Source: Rhizopus arrhizus
Lineage: Eukaryota > Mucoromycota > Mucoromycetes > Mucorales > Rhizopodaceae
DNA length: 64,000 nucleotides
Reading direction: 5' to 3'
Assembly: GCA_024220505.1 (NCBI GenBank)
Contig: JAKZZE010000006.1
Location: forward strand, 2,108,001 to 2,172,000
In this document: positions 21,725-30,615 of the stretch, one piece after another
How positions within the stretch are numbered: the stretch's first letter is position 1
How the letters are laid out: each line of letters begins with the position of its first letter
The notes under the pieces: generated by a model
The model's database searches: none
What the model saw: only the letters and a program-made list of their open reading frames with translations
What the model was told of the DNA's origin: nothing
Position numbers and translations under genes: made by a program

Positions 21725-22137
21725 TGTTATTTTTCTTGGAGTAGTAAAGGTTGTTATTAATAAAGAGAGTTTTCTTGAGTTTTTACAAGTTTAGTTGCTT
21801 GATGTGACCACCAGATCTTTTAAGTAAGATCAAATATAAGATAAAAGATAAAGATAAAAATAAAGGGAACAGGGACTTTTATAACTAAAGATTGCCTGTT
21901 TGTGTAAATGAAAAGATAAAAAGAATTGAACTTGAGTTCTTTATTCAAAAAAACTGAATTGAATTGACTTCAACAAGAGAAGGTATTTATATTGTTTCTT
22001 TGTTTGTGCTTTTGACCTTTTTCACAAAAATGAAAGTTTTCATTTGACCGACAATTTTCGATCTAGCGACTAAAGTCGCTATTTTGAAAATTTTCGGCTT
22101 GATCGGGTGTTACATTGTTACTTTCTTCTTGGTTACA
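21725..22137 (-). repeat. 5' LTR of X
   Basis: 413 bp, same as the 3' LTR but for one A. It carries the minus-strand promoter. The 10-mer gtgaccacca recurs inside at 21804-21813. Confidence 0.93.
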
Positions 22138-22277
22138 ATACTTAACCTAATAGAATCATATCCGCAGCATATAGAAATTGTATAAATAGTCCTATTGTCA
22201 ATTAAATAAAGAGAGATTAGTTAACTACTTTTATTCACATTATATATTGGTTATTTTCCATAAAAAGGACTCTTTGT

Positions 22278-22902
22278 TGTGAGATTGGAGTTTGTAAGAT
22301 TTTTATAGTGTTAAATAGGTTTGATTTAAGAGAGTCTTGATATAAGATCAAAGGTTTAGGTAGGATTTGATTCCAAAAAGGGTAATGATTTGAATATGAG
22401 TTGCTTGAGTAAAGTGACCACCAGATCTTATAAGTAGATCAAACTGTTTTGAGTAAAGTAAAAATAAAAAGGTAAAATAAAGGTAAAATAAAATAAAAAG
22501 GATTTACAATGAAGTGTATATACTTCAAGGGACTTCTTGTTCTTGATGTTAAGTAAAATAAAAGAAAAACAAAAGAGATTTACTTTGTATGATATTTATT
22601 AAAATAATCAACAAGTAAAGTAAAATAAAAGTAAGTTCAAAAGTAAGTAAGTAAGTCAGTATTTTGATTGCTGTTAATATGTCGAGGTATTTATATGTTT
22701 TTGGAGTTTTCTGATTATCTGTTGTTTTTGGCTTTTAGTGTGAAAAGAATTTTGTATGAATCTACATAGCCATCTGAATCCAAACAACTGTCTGTATTCA
22801 AACACTGTCTGTATTCATACACTGTCTGTATTCATACACTGTCTGTATTCATTCAATTCTGGTGGTACAATTTTTTAATTTTTTCCCATTGTTTGTGTTA
22901 CA
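22278..22902 (-). repeat. 3' LTR of Y
   Basis: 625 bp. The minus-strand TATA-like catataaatacc lies near 22690. A tandem of 18-bp units around ctgtctgtattcat occupies about 22786-22855, one unit more than in the 5' LTR. The motif gtgaccacca at 22414-22423 repeats the primer-binding site complement. Confidence 0.9.
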
Positions 22903-23703
22903 GATGCCCCTGGGGAGAGAAAGTTCGTCCTCGAACGTCTTTGTTTTTTGATGAATTTTTCCCCAGACATCATCACCTTTTATATGACGCATTAGAGTCG
23001 GATAAATCCTGTGTCTAGGAATCAAAGCCTTCAGGTGAGCATGTTTGGCTGTAATATAAGCTTCTACACTGCTTCTATTTGGTTCAGGTTCAGAGAATTT
23101 TTTATGGCTCCATTGAGTTACTGCTTTAGAAAATTTTCTGGCTAAGTCTTGCTTCATATTAACAACTTCTCTTTCAATTTTGGCCCATTCATGGAATTCG
23201 AAGTATATTTTTTCAATTTTCTTTTCTTCTAGCTCCAGTGATTCTTGTTGGTATAGCTGTTCCAAATCTTCGTAAAAGTAGGTCTCGACTATCGCTTCAT
23301 CGTCATTAGATTCGGGTTTGGTTTCAGGGTTTAATTGTAGGTTTGGCACAAGACTAGGTGTACTGTCTTTTTGATTTGGTAGGTCAAGTATAGATACAGG
23401 CTCCTCTGTAGGATTATCTTTAAAACCATTGACAGCTTGGATAATACAGTTCCATCTTGTTATGTCATCATTTGGTTCACCGTATTTTATTTTTTCGCGA
23501 CCTCCTAGGAACTGTTCACAATATGTCAACCATTGGTCAAGAGCTTGAACTGTAGCATCATATCCTTCGTATTCAAATAACTTGGCAAAGTATATTCTCA
23601 TCATGGCCCTCATGTATTCAGTGGCGTTTGGGAAGTCTTGTTTACGGAGAGCGTAAGGTCTCCACCAGGTACATTGCATGTCTTGATTTTCAGTTGTATT
23701 CAT
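22849..23703 (-). CDS. Third ORF of Y, unknown function
   Basis: 284 residues from ATG 23703 (MNTTENQDMQCTWWRPYA), 105 bp after the integrase stop. The last 54 bases lie in the 3' LTR. It is related to the third ORF of X in two blocks: an N-terminal helical block (YFAKLFEYEGYDATVQALDQ) and a C-terminal one (SKAVTQWSHKKFSEPEPN, then YITAKHAHLKALIPRH and LPRGICNTN). Between them is a helical, Glu- and Lys-rich stretch (YQQESLELEEKKIEKIYFEF). No membrane segment, signal peptide or known catalytic motif is visible. The Trp-rich start (CTWWRPYAL) is not present in X. Conserved position, orientation and LTR overlap make it a real element gene. Its function is unknown. Confidence 0.8.
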   Translation of the reverse strand: MNTTENQDMQCTWWRPYALRKQDFPNATEYMRAMMRIYFAKLFEYEGYDATVQALDQWLTYCEQFLGGREKIKYGEPNDDITRWNCIIQAVNGFKDNPTEEPVSILDLPNQKDSTPSLVPNLQLNPETKPESNDDEAIVETYFYEDLEQLYQQESLELEEKKIEKIYFEFHEWAKIEREVVNMKQDLARKFSKAVTQWSHKKFSEPEPNRSSVEAYITAKHAHLKALIPRHRIYPTLMRHIKGDDVWGKIHQKTKTFEDELSLPRGICNTNNGKKLKNCTTRIE

Positions 23704-23717
23704 TTTCCTGTAGTAAA

Positions 23718-23748
<31 letters not shown>

Positions 23749-23808
23749 GTTTTAATATTATCCATTTTTTTTCTTTTATATATGTTCTTTTGTTTATATT
23801 TGTTGATG

Positions 23809-25155
23809 TTAATCAAAAAGTTCTTTGGTTTCATCATCCAGATCATCTAAAGTAACTCGTTGCTGCTCTGACCTCCATTGTGTATTTGGGAATGAATACG
23901 GTTTAAGTCTGTTACCGTGTACCCTTCTAATTTTAGTATCCATCACATTGTTGCTTTTTATATGATAGGTTCCCTTGCCTAAGCTGTTCTGGATGATATA
24001 TGGCCCTTCCCATTTGTCCTGTAGTTTTCCAGACCAAGAAGTGGATAAGTAATCTTTGTACAATAGCACGATGTCCCCAATATTAAAAGAAGGCTTCAGT
24101 TCTTTCCTTTGATCTAGAAGTTTGTTCTCTATAGCCTTTTTCTGAGCTGTCTGTGTAGCTTTGATGGCTTTAGTAGCCTGTTCCCTGATTCTATTTAGAT
24201 TGTGTATCTGATGTGCTGTTCTGTGGAACAATGTTGCTTCAAATTTTGGTGAACTCTTCTCATAAATTTGATGTTTCATATCAAAAGGAGTTTTGGGTTC
24301 ATAACCATACAATAAGAAAAACGGACTTTGTTTGGTAGTAGCTTGTTTCATAGAACGATAGGCAAATATTGCCGCAGGTAGGTATTGATCCCAATCTTTC
24401 TTTTCATTGTCATCTCGACGTTGCAAAATTTGACCTAAGGTACGGTTAAATCGTTCGATAAGGCCGTTACTCTGTGGATTATAGGGTGTTGTTGTTTTAT
24501 GAATAATTGAATAGTTTCGACACACTTGACGTATCAAATCACTTAAAAAGGGTTTGCCATTATCAGATACTAATATCGTTGGGCATCCATGTCGACATAT
24601 TATCTCCTCGTATAAAAATAGAGCTATTTCCGATGATGTTTGAAAACGCATTGGTCTGGCTTCAACATATTTTGTCAGGTAATCTATTCCAACAATTATG
24701 TATCGATATCCCGCTCTTGATGTTTGTACATGCTTTACATCTAGTGCAATTCGATCAAAGGGTTTTGTGGAAACAGGTACTGGATACAGTTCTTCTCTAA
24801 GCGATTTACTTCCATGCATCTGGCATCGAGGACATTTTTTAATATATTCTTGTATATCGTGGGACATTTTTTCCCAAAAATATCGAGTGGCAATTTTGTG
24901 TAACGTGTTATTGTATGCGAGATGGCCTCCTAATGGATGTTGATGGTATGTGTGTATTATGTCATCTGCTTCTTCCTGATTAAGGACTTTGCGAATGATT
25001 CCATTCGTAGTATTGTAACGATATAAATTATCCTTGTAGATTGTGTAATTGATAGATTCTTTTTCGAGATATCTCTTTTGCTTGTTTGTTGTATTGCCTG
25101 GAATTTTCAGTGTCATCAGATATTGTTTCAGCATCTGTATTTTCTCTTTTTCCAT
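23809..25155 (-). CDS. Integrase of Y
   Basis: I choose ATG 25155 (MEKEKIQMLKQYLM), which gives 448 residues and matches the start of the X integrase. The frame is open 44 codons further upstream, but that part has no counterpart in X. Zinc-binding HPLGGHLAYNNTLHK with CPRCQMHG, then D in ALDVKHVQ, D in VSDNGKPF and E in GLIERFNRT, then FNIGDIVLLY and EGPYIIQNSLGKGTYHIK. No lesion is visible, so it could work in trans for related elements. As in X it is a separate ORF after RNase H. Confidence 0.92.
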   Translation of the reverse strand: MEKEKIQMLKQYLMTLKIPGNTTNKQKRYLEKESINYTIYKDNLYRYNTTNGIIRKVLNQEEADDIIHTYHQHPLGGHLAYNNTLHKIATRYFWEKMSHDIQEYIKKCPRCQMHGSKSLREELYPVPVSTKPFDRIALDVKHVQTSRAGYRYIIVGIDYLTKYVEARPMRFQTSSEIALFLYEEIICRHGCPTILVSDNGKPFLSDLIRQVCRNYSIIHKTTTPYNPQSNGLIERFNRTLGQILQRRDDNEKKDWDQYLPAAIFAYRSMKQATTKQSPFFLLYGYEPKTPFDMKHQIYEKSSPKFEATLFHRTAHQIHNLNRIREQATKAIKATQTAQKKAIENKLLDQRKELKPSFNIGDIVLLYKDYLSTSWSGKLQDKWEGPYIIQNSLGKGTYHIKSNNVMDTKIRRVHGNRLKPYSFPNTQWRSEQQRVTLDDLDDETKELFD

Positions 25156-25351
25156 TTTTGTATTACGTTTGATGATGTTTGTGGTTGTATAGTATTGTGT
25201 GAATTCAGATAAATTTTTTTTTCTTTTTTTGATTTGATTTTGTTTTTGGAGATTTTGTTTCAATTTTGTTTCAACTACCCCTCCCAACCACCTTGTAGTC
25301 TAATTTTTTTTTTTTTTTTTTTTTTTTTTTGTAATGGTAAATTTGTTGTGT
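25156..25351 (-). other. Spacer between RNase H and integrase of Y
   Basis: It holds a run of about 30 T on the plus strand near 25301-25330 and the minus-strand purine motif gggaggggtagttgaaac shared with X. A stop closes the RNase H frame at 25352-25354. Confidence 0.65.
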
Positions 25352-28300
25352 CTAATATCCTAGCCTTGATAAAAAATCAGCGCTTTCATTGACTCGTCCA
25401 GGACGGTATTTGATTTCGTATTCGTATTCTGATAAAATGGTAATCCATCTTGCTATGATGCCAGTCGGGTTTGTTGTATTAAGTAAACCTTTTAAGGCCG
25501 AATGATCTGTTATAATTTTAAATCTTTTTCCCAAGAGATATGGTCTGAATTTCTTTACTGCCCAGATCACAGCTAAACATTCTAGCTTCGAGACTCCATA
25601 GTTTATCTCACTGGATTTTAAGCTTCTACTTGCATATATGATTGGATGCTCATGTCCATTATCGTCCAGTTGTGTCAAGATACATCCAAGGCCATTTCTA
25701 GATGCGTCAGTCACCAAGATAAAGTCGCGATTAAAGTCTGGCCTTGCTAATACCGGTGCTTGTGTCAACAATTTTTTGAGTAATTCAAAAGATTCAGTGG
25801 TTTTGTTAGTCCATGGTATCTTTTTTGAGGTTTTTGTTTGATCATGTAAAGGGCGTGCGATTGCTGCAAAGTTTTCGATAAATCGTCGATAGTATGACGC
25901 TAGCCCAAGAAATCCCCTTATTTGCGTGAGAGTTTTTGGCACAGGATAGTTTTGTATTTTTTCTATCTTGCTTGGGTCTGTCTGTATTCCATTGCTTGTA
26001 ACAATATACCCGAGAAATTTCAGATGATCCTTAAAAAAGAAACATTTCTCTGGATTCAACTTTAAGTTGGCAATTTGGATAAAATTAAAAACCTGTTCGA
26101 TATGTATGAGGTGTTCATGTATGTTGTGAGAGTATACATTCAAATCGTCGATATAGGCAACTAGACATTTGTTTATCAAGGATCTGAAGCAAAGGTCTAT
26201 GAGGCGTTGAAATGTAGCAGGCGAATTAACTAACCCCATAGGCAAAGTGTTGTAACTGTAGACACCATATTTTGTAGTAAACGCAGTGAGTTCTTTGCTA
26301 TTCTCTTCCATTGGTATTTGATGAAAACCGGCTCTCATGTCTAAAGCAGAAAATACTTTTGCCTTTCCCAAAGTATCTAACAAGTCATCAATTCTTGGTA
26401 GGGGATACGAATCTTTTTTTGTCACCGCATTCAGCTTTCGATAATCAATAACCATACGGTATTCTCCATTCTTTTTCTTGACCAAGATTACGGGTGCTGC
26501 CCACGGACTATTTGAGGGTGCGATTACTCCTAACTTACAATATTTCTCCAATTCTTTTTGAAGATAGTCTGATTCAATAGGACTGAGCCGATAAGGCTTG
26601 TGACTAATAGGTGGTGTATTCTCTTCTATGGTTATTTTATGTTGTATTAGTGGCGTACAACCAATAGTATCATTATTCCAATCAAATATATCTTTATATT
26701 TATGTATGAGCTTTCGTAATTTCTTTTCGATTTTCTTCTCTATTTTTCCAACTTCTAATTTAGCGTATTCTTCTGAATCAGTTACTTCATCATCATCTTC
26801 ATCGTTTGAATGTGTCTCTTCTAGTACAAACAGATCATGGTTTCTATTGAGTTGATAGGCTTGTATCATTTCTTCATTTTCCAAATTGTATTCTTCTATC
26901 CTTCCTATTTCTTCGTACGGTTGTAAATGTATATCAAGTTCGGATCGATTGTATAAATGTACTTCAATATTTCTTTTGTTAATTATGATATTTGAATTCA
27001 TGTCGAAATATCCTGTCGCCTCTAAGACTTTCTTGTTTATAATTTCAAAATTGTAGGTGAATTTCCTGTGATCTTTGGGTGATCTATCTATATAGAATGT
27101 GCTTGAAGTATGTGCTTTGATTATCATTCCTTCTTTGGGTGCACGGATAATCTTTTCGGTTTCTTCAACTAACACCTCTATTTTTTGTTCCTTATCTTGT
27201 TCTAGCACTAGCAATGTATCAGAGCTGTTTGTCTCATGTTCTCCTTCTGATGATTCGTCTTCTGCTGAGTAATCCTCGTCAAAGTTTTCTTCAGAGGTCG
27301 ATAACTCTTCTGAGTATACATCTGTTGTGTCGTCTTCAAAATGCACTCTTTTGGGTGAAGAATTGGTTAAACTAATAGGATTTTGATAGCTTTGGGTGTA
27401 AGTGACCATCTTTGGTACTCTTTCTTTTTTTTGCAAGAATGTTATTGGTAGTTCAGCCTTTTGATCTTTGTAAGCCACTTTCAGCGTACTACTGTTAAAA
27501 TCTATCTTTGCTTTGGCTCGATTCAACCAGTTATTTCCGATTATAAAATGTGAAGGACATGAAGGTAATACTTCCACATTGCAAGGTATGACTAAATTTT
27601 CTTTAACTTCTATTGGCACATCATATATAATTCCTAATGCAGGTTGTTTGGTTCCGTTTCCTAAGGTAAATATACTTTCTGAAGGCGCGTCGATTTTTAA
27701 TTTTAATGCATCGGCTAATGCTTTTGACATGCATGTTTTTGCTGCTCCACAGTCAATCAAAGTTTTAACATTATGATCACCAATGCTTGTTTTAGAATAT
27801 ACAGCAGTAGTGTTTATGTCTTCATCTTCCATTATAGCCATTGTCTGTTGAGTTTCATTTGTTTTAGTACTCATTCTTTTGGGTCTACATGCTCCAATTA
27901 AATCTCTTCGATATCTGGGTGTAGAAAAAATCAGGTCTCGTACAGATATGTTTGCAGGTTTATCTAACACGTCTGTTACTATGTCATAAGATACATCAGG
28001 CTGAGACCTCTTTTTCAGTGTCCTCCTTTTAATAGGTTCAATTGGTAGGTCCGTTTCCATTTCTACATTTTGTGTTGCGGTCGTTTGACTGTTGGTTGTC
28101 GGTTTGATCTCTTCAAAATGACTTCGTGTGATGACTTTCCTATTTGTGGTTGATTCTTTTGCTGGTTTCTTTTGATTTGGAAGTTTGGATTTCGTATAAG
28201 GTACTCCTCTTCTGACTTCAGGGGGCTTTTCTGGTCTGATAGCCGAGTATAGCTCTTTGTCAGTGTATTCCTCTTCATTTTGGGTTAATATAGCGTTTAA

Positions 28301-28398
28301 TTGTTGTGTTGATTGTTGTTGTTGTTTGTTAATGGATTTTTTTATATTTTGGGTGTCCGATTGACCATTGTTTTCTTTATAAACAACCGACCCATTCA
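25352..28398 (-). CDS. Protease, reverse transcriptase and RNase H of Y
   Basis: The frame is open from the slippery site at 28399-28405 to 25352. The first ATG is not until 28060 (METDLPIEPIKRR), where the text between lacks any start but is clearly similar to X (KLNGSV, then EEEYTDKELYSAIRPEKPPE). Entry by -1 frameshifting is therefore needed. Protease has TLIDCGAAKTCMS, again with Cys after the catalytic Asp. Then an acidic stretch, reverse transcriptase (AYIDDLNVYS), RNase H (LVTDASRNGLG, ITDHSALKGLL) and the end ADFLSRLGY as in X. No frame breaks were found. Confidence 0.92.
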
Positions 28399-28405
28399 GT
28401 TTTTT
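28399..28405 (-). promoter_or_regulatory. -1 ribosomal frameshift heptamer AAAAAAC (Y)
   Basis: In gag phase A AAA AAC directly followed by TGA; the pol frame resumes as K L N G S V V. Same position and neighbouring bases as in X. Confidence 0.8.
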
Positions 28406-28660
28406 GCCGGTTGGCTTTGTTGTTGTACCTGTTGATGTGTAAAGGGTTGATTATTGTAGTTGCTATTTGAATCCTTGCGGTTATACTCTGATCTATTGTT
28501 GTAATCACCATTGCTTCTGCTTTGGTTGTGTCCAGTACTGTTGTAACTATTGCGATTGTTGAAGTTATTGTAACCGTTGTTATACCCAATGTTATTATAT
28601 CCGCCGTTGCTATTGTATCCATTATTATTGTTATATCCATTGCTGTTGTTATATCTTCCG

Positions 28661-28750
28661 TTGTTGTATCCATTACTGTTGTTGTATCCATTACTGTTGT
28701 TGTATCCATTACTGTTGTTGTATCCATTACTGTTGTTGTATCCATTATTA
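28661..28750 (-). repeat. 18-bp minisatellite in Gag of Y
   Basis: About five units of ttgttgtatccattactg encode repeated Asn-Ser-Asn-Gly-Tyr-Asn in the Gag tail. All spacing is contiguous, so this is a coding tandem repeat. Confidence 0.85.
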
Positions 28751-29829
28751 TTGTCATTGTTCCGATAATTATTCCTATTGTTGCGATTATTGAATCTATT
28801 TTGACTACTGTGGCATCCTTGACCAGAAAGTTCATTTCGTATGGCCTGTTGTATCATTCCAAAAAGGTCCTGCTGATTGTTGGGTTGCAGAGGATTATTA
28901 TGGTTATTACTAGTAGTATGATAAGCATAATACTTTGAATCATTAGGTTGTCCAATTATATCCATAGTACTTAATTGATTAGGTACGATATATGGTTGTC
29001 TTGTTTTATGATGAGATCGGACATCATTGATCGTGATAAATTGTGCTGGCCTTTCTTCAGTGTCTATCAATTCAATGTTGTGGTTGTTAATATTATGATG
29101 ACTATGATAAGCATTATCGTCGTGATAAATTAAAGCATTGTTAATATTGCGAGGAATAAATGGATTATCAACCATTGCGATTTTTCGTGGTCTATTTGCA
29201 TTCCACCATCCTTCAGCATGGTTAATCCAATCTTGGAATGTCTTTGAACTACATTGGATGCAGAACTGTTTGATTTCCCGCAATAATCCAGCACGAAATC
29301 GACTTTGAACTACCTCTTCGCTAGTGATATTGGCCAGATCAGCTGCTTCTCGTAGTCTAGCCAAGAAAATCTGAGGGTGTTCTTGATCTCCTTGGTACAT
29401 CTCATTGAACTCTAATTCATAACTTTGTATTAATTCAGGGGTGATATAATGTTCTTTCAGCTTTTCAATAGCCATATCATATGTGAGCTCTGTATTTTCC
29501 TTGAGTATAACATTTTCGTAATATATTTTGCTGCACGTCGTAATTGGGACTTGAGAATAACAAGTTTGCGCGAATCATTATGTGTATTACTGATAGCGAG
29601 GAATGATTCTAGTATCTCCAAGAAATGTCGAAAATCTTCTCCTTCATAACCATGGAATTCTATTAGTCTAGGACGATATCCTTGGTTGCTGATTGAGGCC
29701 AACGCGTTTTGTCCTGCTGTATTCATTGTTGCTAGTAAGTGTTCTGAAATTGTAGAATCGATTTTGAATATATATTTTTTGAAGTTTTCTGTAGTTTGTT
29801 GATTTATTTGCTGTTTTTAATTGATTTTC

Positions 29830-29849
29830 CCCTCGTAGTGACCACCAAA
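29830..29849 (-). promoter_or_regulatory. Primer-binding site of Y
   Basis: Same bases as in X on the minus strand (TTTGGTGGTCACTACGAGG), directly after the 5' LTR. Confidence 0.7.
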
Positions 29850-30159
29850 TGTGAGATTGGAGTTTGTAAGATTTTTATAGTGTTAAATAGGTTTGATTTA
29901 AGAGAGTCTTGATATAAGATCAAAGGTTTAGGTAGGATTTGATTCCAAAAAGGGTAATGATTTGAATATGAGTTGCTTGAGTAAAGTGACCACCAGATCT
30001 TATAAGTAGATCAAACTGTTTTGAGTAAAGTAAAAATAAAAAGGTAAAATAAAGGTAAAATAAAATAAAAAGGATTTACAATGAAGTGTATATACTTCAA
30101 GGGACTTCTTGTTCTTGATGTTAAGTAAAATAAAAGAAAAACAAAAGAGATTTACTTTG

Positions 30160-30564
30160 TGATGTATCCATCATTCATAACTCGATATGAAAACAGTATT
30201 AATAAGCTACATGTAAAATATATCCAATAGATAGGCTACAGGTTAATTCGGATAATCTTCATTAAGGATAAGATGCTGCGTAATTGCACGGTTAAATTAT
30301 ATTAAATCCAGGAACTAAATCACAGTCAATCATATACGAGTATTCTATGGATAAATGCTTATGATGACAAAGATAACAATGGAAGAACACGTAACCATTA
30401 TCTATTTGTCATCAGTTATATCATACTCATTAATTATTAATCCATAACATGAAATATTATCCGTGTATGAAAAGTATAAATAGAGTATCATTTTCTTATT
30501 AAATAAAGCAATCTCTTTATCGAGTCTCGTCCTCTCTTGTTCCTTTCTATTCTTGGATAAATCA
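30160..30564 (+). repeat. 5' LTR of W
   Basis: Begins TGATGTATCC, ends TAAATCA. TATA-like aagtataaatagag lies near 30474 and an AATAAA signal (ttaaataaagc) about 25 bp later. Just inside the element is a T-rich stretch and gacgaattct. No TGG primer-binding site is evident, so priming is unclear. Confidence 0.95.
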
Positions 30565-30615
30565 TTTTTTTTGACGAATTCTCTTTACTCTATTATTACT
30601 ACGCTATTCTCAAAC

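Larger units (their letters stand above)
14595..22137 (-). mobile_element. Ty3-type retrotransposon X, coding-complete
   Basis: LTRs are 14595-15008 (3' end of the minus-strand element) and 21725-22137 (5' end). I see one difference between them, an extra A in a run near 14817. Both begin TGTTATTTTT and end GGTTACA on the plus strand. The flanking duplication is 4 bp, ATAC at 14591-14594 and 22138-22141. Order on the minus strand: LTR, primer-binding site (21705-21724), gag, protease-RT-RNase H, integrase, third ORF, LTR. All four frames are open and the LTRs nearly agree, so X is recent and could be autonomous. Confidence 0.95.
28396..29726 (-). pseudogene. Gag of Y, one frameshift
   Basis: The start is ATG 29726 (MNTAGQNALASISNQG). 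The first frame covers 29457-29726 and the second continues to the stop at 28396. The shift lies at the T4 run 29526-29529, where one missing base would explain it. The capsid half matches X (LIEFHGYEGEDFRHFLEI, YELEFNEMYQGDQEHPQIF). The tail is dominated by Asn and Gly with an NNSNGY unit encoded by an 18-bp tandem repeat at about 28661-28750, and has no zinc knuckle. The last codons are GCA AAA AAC TGA, again the slippery heptamer plus stop. With the lesion real, Y cannot make particles itself; it may be a sequencing error. Confidence 0.85.

Noticed and set aside
14934..23703. The third ORF of X and Y as an envelope gene
   Set aside because: No signal peptide, membrane segment, or glycoprotein-like Cys pattern visible.
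28661..28750. Regular 18-bp repeats, considered as CRISPR-like
   Set aside because: No spacers; contiguous coding tandem repeat in Gag of Y, in a eukaryotic genome.
28522..28938. 138-codon plus-strand ORF rich in Val and Ile
   Set aside because: Mirror frame of the Asn-rich tail of Gag of Y; composition is fully explained by the repeats on the other strand.
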